A DNA stretch of 64,000 bases from Pseudomonadota bacterium. GTDB taxonomy: Bacteria; Bdellovibrionota; FAC87; UBA2466. Below are positions 60,535 to 64,000 of the stretch, piece after piece (position 1 is the first letter of the stretch; the number at the start of each line of letters is the position of its first letter). Position numbers and translations under genes: made by a program. The DNA lies in the NCBI GenBank assembly GCA_009927165.1, contig RFNO01000107.1, positions 1 to 64,000 on the forward strand, in the 5' to 3' direction. Below the pieces are notes generated by a model, which saw only the letters and a list, made by a program, of their open reading frames with translations, was not told the origin of the DNA and ran no database searches.

Positions 60535-61538
60535 CCATGTCCTCCCATCAAAAAAGGCTGGCCATCGTCGACAGGTTTTTGAAAGTTGCAGCTAGAGAAA
60601 AACTCGATAGCTAATTTCTTCAATTCGTCTACATCGTGAGTCTGAAAAATCTTGCCTCGAAAAGCTGAGCTGTAGGGGAATCCAGAAGCATACCAACCCA
60701 TGAATTTTTTTAGTGAGAGAAAAGCTCTGTCTCTATCCTTTTTTTCTATGGCCAGATCAAAGTGCTCCGAAATGAGATCAGTGAAGTTATAGTCGACACT
60801 AGACGAACCCAGGATTTCTTGAAATATCCAAGGATTTTTCAAGGCGCCCCGGCCTATCATCACTCCATGACTGTAACCATCATCGATTCGCTTTTTGGCT
60901 TGAGTCGAAGTGATGATGTCGCCGTTGCCAATAATCGGAATAGAACTGGATATAGCCACTTCTCGAATAAGCTCCCAGTCGGCGAGCCCAGAGTAACCTT
61001 GCGCTCGAGTTCTGCCGTGAATAGCAACCCAACTAACACCACAGTCGGCAGCTACTTTAACAACTTCCTTTACGTTTCGACTGGTTTCGTCCCACCCCGT
61101 TCTTACTTTAATCGTTAAGGGTATTCTCAAGTTGCTTTTAAGGGTGGTAAGTAGTTCTCCCATCTTGTTAGGATTCTTTAGCCAAGCAGAACCGCTCCCG
61201 TCGCAAACTACTTTTTTTACAGGGCATCCAAAATTGATATCGACGAAATCGGCACCTTCTTCTTGGACAATCTTAGCTGCTTGGTTCATGGTTTCGATAC
61301 TTGAACCGAAAATTTGAATGCCTACGGGTCTTTCTCTTTCATCAAAACGAAGCATTTGACGAGTTCTTTCGCCCCCGCGAACCAAACCTTCAGCGGATAA
61401 GAGTTCAGAAATAACAATCTGGCTGCCCATTTTTCTCATGAGCAGACGAAAAACGGTGTCAGTGATTCCGGCCATCGGGGCCAAAACAAAACGAGCATTT
61501 CCAAAACGCTCTTTGAACAATTCAATGGGGGGTAGCAC
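60531..61538 (-). CDS. dusB: tRNA-dihydrouridine synthase (DusB-like)
   Basis: An FMN enzyme that reduces uridines in tRNA D-loops. LAPMAGITDTVFRLLMRK, ISELLSAEGLV, PVGIQIFGSS, VDINFGCPVKKV (catalytic Cys) and IHGRTRAQGYSG, then IIGNGDI and GVMIGRGALKNPWIF are characteristic. The family KVNRKGAGSA segment is KVVCDGSGSAWLK here, somewhat divergent. Start GTG 61538. At 335 residues it has normal length. It is the first gene of a three-gene operon. Confidence 0.92.
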   Translation of the reverse strand: MLPPIELFKERFGNARFVLAPMAGITDTVFRLLMRKMGSQIVISELLSAEGLVRGGERTRQMLRFDERERPVGIQIFGSSIETMNQAAKIVQEEGADFVDINFGCPVKKVVCDGSGSAWLKNPNKMGELLTTLKSNLRIPLTIKVRTGWDETSRNVKEVVKVAADCGVSWVAIHGRTRAQGYSGLADWELIREVAISSSIPIIGNGDIITSTQAKKRIDDGYSHGVMIGRGALKNPWIFQEILGSSSVDYNFTDLISEHFDLAIEKKDRDRAFLSLKKFMGWYASGFPYSSAFRGKIFQTHDVDELKKLAIEFFSSCNFQKPVDDGQPFLMGGHG

Positions 61539-61625
61539 GGGGGGAGACTACACTAAAGGGGTGGCAAAGATCCAGTATGCTCTGAATGGCAGGAGAACGC
61601 CATAAAAGTACATAAATACAATAAC

Positions 61626-63197
61626 TTAGATGCTCTTCCGCTGGTAGTCATCAATCGAGTATTTCCAAACTGGAAGACCACAGTAACGATCGCCTTCAGG
61701 ACAGTAAGGTGTGATTCCTGCTCGAAGCCGCAAGTAACAAGGTGCTCGGAGGTGTTCTCCTACTTGGGGTGCCACTGCTTTTACTTGCTGAATCTCATCA
61801 ATCGTTGCACGGAAAATTTCTTCTTGAGCATTGTAACAACTTCGCATTTTCCATTTGTGTTGATAGGCCTGTAAATCTCCCGAAGAGATCATTCGAATCG
61901 CCGTGCTATTAGGCAGCAAGTAAAATGCCGAATCTGGTCTTTCCCCAATTTCTAAAAGTTGCTTCACAGCTTGGAATGACCTCTCCATGCACTGGTTGTA
62001 GATCTGTTCAGCTTCACTTGACTGGGTAATTCCATAAGGTGTGATGAAATCGACTTTGCCCGTAAATTGAGTAATAAGCACTGGCCGACTCGACATGACC
62101 ATCCGGTGCCGTTGATCCTGAGAATCCGCCGTGTGGCTAATTTTCTTTTGAAAAGTAAAATGAACATGATGAAAAATTTGGCTCAGTCGATCAAATGTCG
62201 AAGCATTTAGGGGATCTGCCAACATGGGATTACTTCGAGGATCGAGTAGGAGAGATAGCGCTTCTTGATCGCTCAACTCCTTCTCAGTTTGACCTAAAGC
62301 AGTGCGAGTGGCTTCAGCCAACACTTTTTCTGTTCCCAGGCTGTAGTCGATCAGTTTGGATGTTCTTCCTTCTAACTTGCGATCAAATTCAGCAATAAAC
62401 TGTTCAGAAGCTAATTGGTTTCTTTGATTGAGTGACTGAACGAAAGAATGTTCCAAAGTTTTTTCTAGAGGAATTGGATCTTGGATTTCCTTTTCAAACA
62501 GAGGGTCAGCTTTTTTTACGGCATCCAACATTTTTGCAACAACCACTTTTTGTTCCAGCGGAGTTTCAAAGTGATGACAAAGTCGCCAGTAACGAAGTAA
62601 AGTCAATGCGCTTATCGTATGATAAAGATAAGCAGTAGTTCCTACCCCGAGAGCATAACGAGCAACTTCATAAAGTCTCTTTTCGACTTGGGGATCCCAT
62701 TTCTCAGCATACTTGCGCCGAGATTTAAACCTTTCATAGTAATCATTTCGAATAGGGGGCCGCAAAACCTCTATCAACTGCTCGTAGACATCCATTTGAT
62801 GGCGAATGGTTTGCTCATAAATTTTTTGCCCCTTTTCAGACAAGGGAGGCACCACAAAACTAGATGGCTTCACTTTAACGTAACGTTGGCTGACTTGTTC
62901 CGAGTTATAGAAAGGATGGCTATGCAAAAAACTCCAAATGAATTGTCTTGAGACACCGGAGATCGCAAATACAAAATGGGCATGTTGACGAGTAGTTAAG
63001 TGACCAGCTTCTAAAGTAGAGGAAGCAATTTTGTCTCTTAAAGCAATCGCTTTTTCATCTTTAGAAATGTCTTCAGGGTAAATGACTCCCTTACCGGAAT
63101 AGCAGGTTCGGGCTGATGCCACTGCAATCTCATAGGGCTGTTGAATCGATCCCACTAATTCCACTTTTATGTCATCAAATGTTCTTAAATTATCCAT
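61626..63197 (-). CDS. thyX: FAD-dependent thymidylate synthase, double-length form
   Basis: ThyX methylates dUMP with methylene-tetrahydrofolate and NADPH. Ordinary ThyX has about 220-250 residues; this one has 523 and looks like two ThyX halves. The N half has HLTTRQHAHFVFAISGVSRQFIW and SEQVSQRY (about 99-106) but LHSHPF where RHR should be. The C half has RHRMVMSS (363-370) and LPNSTAIRMISSGDLQAYQHKWKMRSCYNAQEEI but lacks the SEQSxRY part. So each half seems to keep part of the site. Long ThyX forms are known, for example in chlamydiae. It starts in a TAATG overlap with the recombinase gene. Confidence 0.87.
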   Translation of the reverse strand: MDNLRTFDDIKVELVGSIQQPYEIAVASARTCYSGKGVIYPEDISKDEKAIALRDKIASSTLEAGHLTTRQHAHFVFAISGVSRQFIWSFLHSHPFYNSEQVSQRYVKVKPSSFVVPPLSEKGQKIYEQTIRHQMDVYEQLIEVLRPPIRNDYYERFKSRRKYAEKWDPQVEKRLYEVARYALGVGTTAYLYHTISALTLLRYWRLCHHFETPLEQKVVVAKMLDAVKKADPLFEKEIQDPIPLEKTLEHSFVQSLNQRNQLASEQFIAEFDRKLEGRTSKLIDYSLGTEKVLAEATRTALGQTEKELSDQEALSLLLDPRSNPMLADPLNASTFDRLSQIFHHVHFTFQKKISHTADSQDQRHRMVMSSRPVLITQFTGKVDFITPYGITQSSEAEQIYNQCMERSFQAVKQLLEIGERPDSAFYLLPNSTAIRMISSGDLQAYQHKWKMRSCYNAQEEIFRATIDEIQQVKAVAPQVGEHLRAPCYLRLRAGITPYCPEGDRYCGLPVWKYSIDDYQRKSI

Positions 63198-64000
63198 TAG
63201 GTACTCTCATCCTGTTTGAGACGTTCTTTCGGATGTGTTTTCTTATAAGCTGCTTTTAATCTTTCGACGTCAACTTGAGTGTATTTTTGAGTGGTGACTA
63301 AAGACTGATGTCCCAAAAGCTCCTGAATTTCTCTCAGACCCGCCCCTCTAGATAATAAATGGGTAGCACAGGAATGCCGTAGGGTATGGGGAGTCACTTG
63401 TGAACCCAGAGGCCCTAGAATTTCAGTAGCAAACTCTCGCAAGTTTCTTTGAACGCTTCTAACCGACAGTGCTTTGCCCTCTTTATTCACAAAAAGAGGG
63501 GTTTGGGGACCCTGCTTTTGAAAAGATGGCATCGAATAGATGTAATCTAAAAGAGCTTTCTGGCAGTGACGCCCAATAGGTACAGCCCTTTCCTTGTTAC
63601 CTTTTCCCAAAACAAGGATGGTGCCAGAGCGAAAATCAATTTTCTCATAAGTAAGCGCAGCCAGCTCCGAAACGCGAATTCCCGTCGAATAGAGAAGCTC
63701 CACAATTCCTCTCATGCGTTTTTCTCTTAAAGAGTCGGTCGGTATTCCTTCTATCAGCTTAATTACGTCTTCCGGTTTTAAGACGAAGGGAAGCCGTTCA
63801 CCTTGTTTAGGAAGAGAAATGAGTTTTGCAATATTACTTTCTAAGTATCCCTCTCTATGAAGGTATTTGAGAAAGCCTTTAATTACTGAGAGCCTACGCC
63901 CTACCGTAGCACGGGAATATTTTTTCATTTCCTCTGCTAAGTATTCTCTCAAAAGGGAAAAATCGGAAAGTCGAGACAGTTCAAATGACCCGACAGACTT
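63197..64000 (-). CDS. xerC: Tyrosine recombinase XerC/XerD-like, 5' end cut by window
   Basis: The catalytic set of tyrosine recombinases is visible: Arg in STGIRVSELAAL, Lys in LGKGNKERAVP, HTLRHSCATHLLSRG (His-x-x-Arg), His in LLGHQSLVTTQKYT and the Tyr nucleophile in that last motif. The frame stays open from the listed TTG at 63952 to the window edge, reading SVGSFELSRLSDFSLLREYL, so the true start lies outside. The N-terminal SAM-like core-binding domain is partly present. Chromosomal dimer resolution (XerC or XerD) is most likely. The stop overlaps the thyX start (TAATG). Confidence 0.88.
   Translation of the reverse strand, partial: KSVGSFELSRLSDFSLLREYLAEEMKKYSRATVGRRLSVIKGFLKYLHREGYLESNIAKLISLPKQGERLPFVLKPEDVIKLIEGIPTDSLREKRMRGIVELLYSTGIRVSELAALTYEKIDFRSGTILVLGKGNKERAVPIGRHCQKALLDYIYSMPSFQKQGPQTPLFVNKEGKALSVRSVQRNLREFATEILGPLGSQVTPHTLRHSCATHLLSRGAGLREIQELLGHQSLVTTQKYTQVDVERLKAAYKKTHPKERLKQDEST

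Overview
The window looks like a chromosomal segment of a Gram-negative bacterium with moderate GC content. It is almost fully coding, with no stretch over 300 bases lacking a gene. There is no rRNA, CRISPR array, IS element or phage gene. A Bdellovibrionota-like or other deep proteobacterial-type origin is my inference. It rests on a SCO copper chaperone, a KimA-type permease, YgiQ, a secreted M49 peptidase, a long two-domain ThyX and a GT9 heptosyltransferase; no marker gene proves it. Many ORF-track starts are too long. I trimmed them using Shine-Dalgarno (SD) sites, signal peptides and neighbouring stop codons.

Layout. 0-21.9 kb is housekeeping and envelope: tRNA-Asn, SCO protein, agmatine-deiminase-like enzyme, a small envelope operon, an SDF-family symporter, cytochrome c, lysA with a glutamine amidotransferase, ygiQ, an acidic membrane-anchored protein, LOG protein, secreted DPP III-like peptidase, FAA hydrolase with a GlcD-like oxidase, gltX, a KimA-like permease, and a Na+/H+ antiporter coupled to a degenerate class D beta-lactamase-like protein.

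21.9-49.6 kb is a large surface-glycan locus. It holds about ten glycosyltransferases, a DegT aminotransferase, an SDR epimerase, a five-gene operon (two related unknown proteins, a GT-B-like protein, an ABC exporter, an Asp2-like hydrolase), a full pseudaminic acid route (PseB, PseC, SpsF-like cytidylyltransferase, PseH-like, PseI, PseG), an amidation module (N-acetyl sugar amidotransferase, HisH, HisF-like), and GDP-fucose synthase. PseG is the N-terminal part of a 933-residue fusion. The locus ends at tRNA-Ser.

49.6-64 kb is housekeeping again: tRNA-Ser, tadA, tRNA-Leu, tmk, a delta-prime subunit gene, metG, tatD, a hydrolase, a PDZ protein coupled to a lytic transglycosylase, an MBL hydrolase, a GT22-like mannosyltransferase, dus, a double-length thyX and a xerC-like recombinase cut by the window edge.

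Striking features are tRNA genes ending only 7 nt before a start codon (twice), hisH apparently starting at CTG inside a CTGA overlap, the PseG fusion, a structured leader that would hide the SD of a cytochrome gene, and convergent gene tails that overlap in 8 of 11 pairs.
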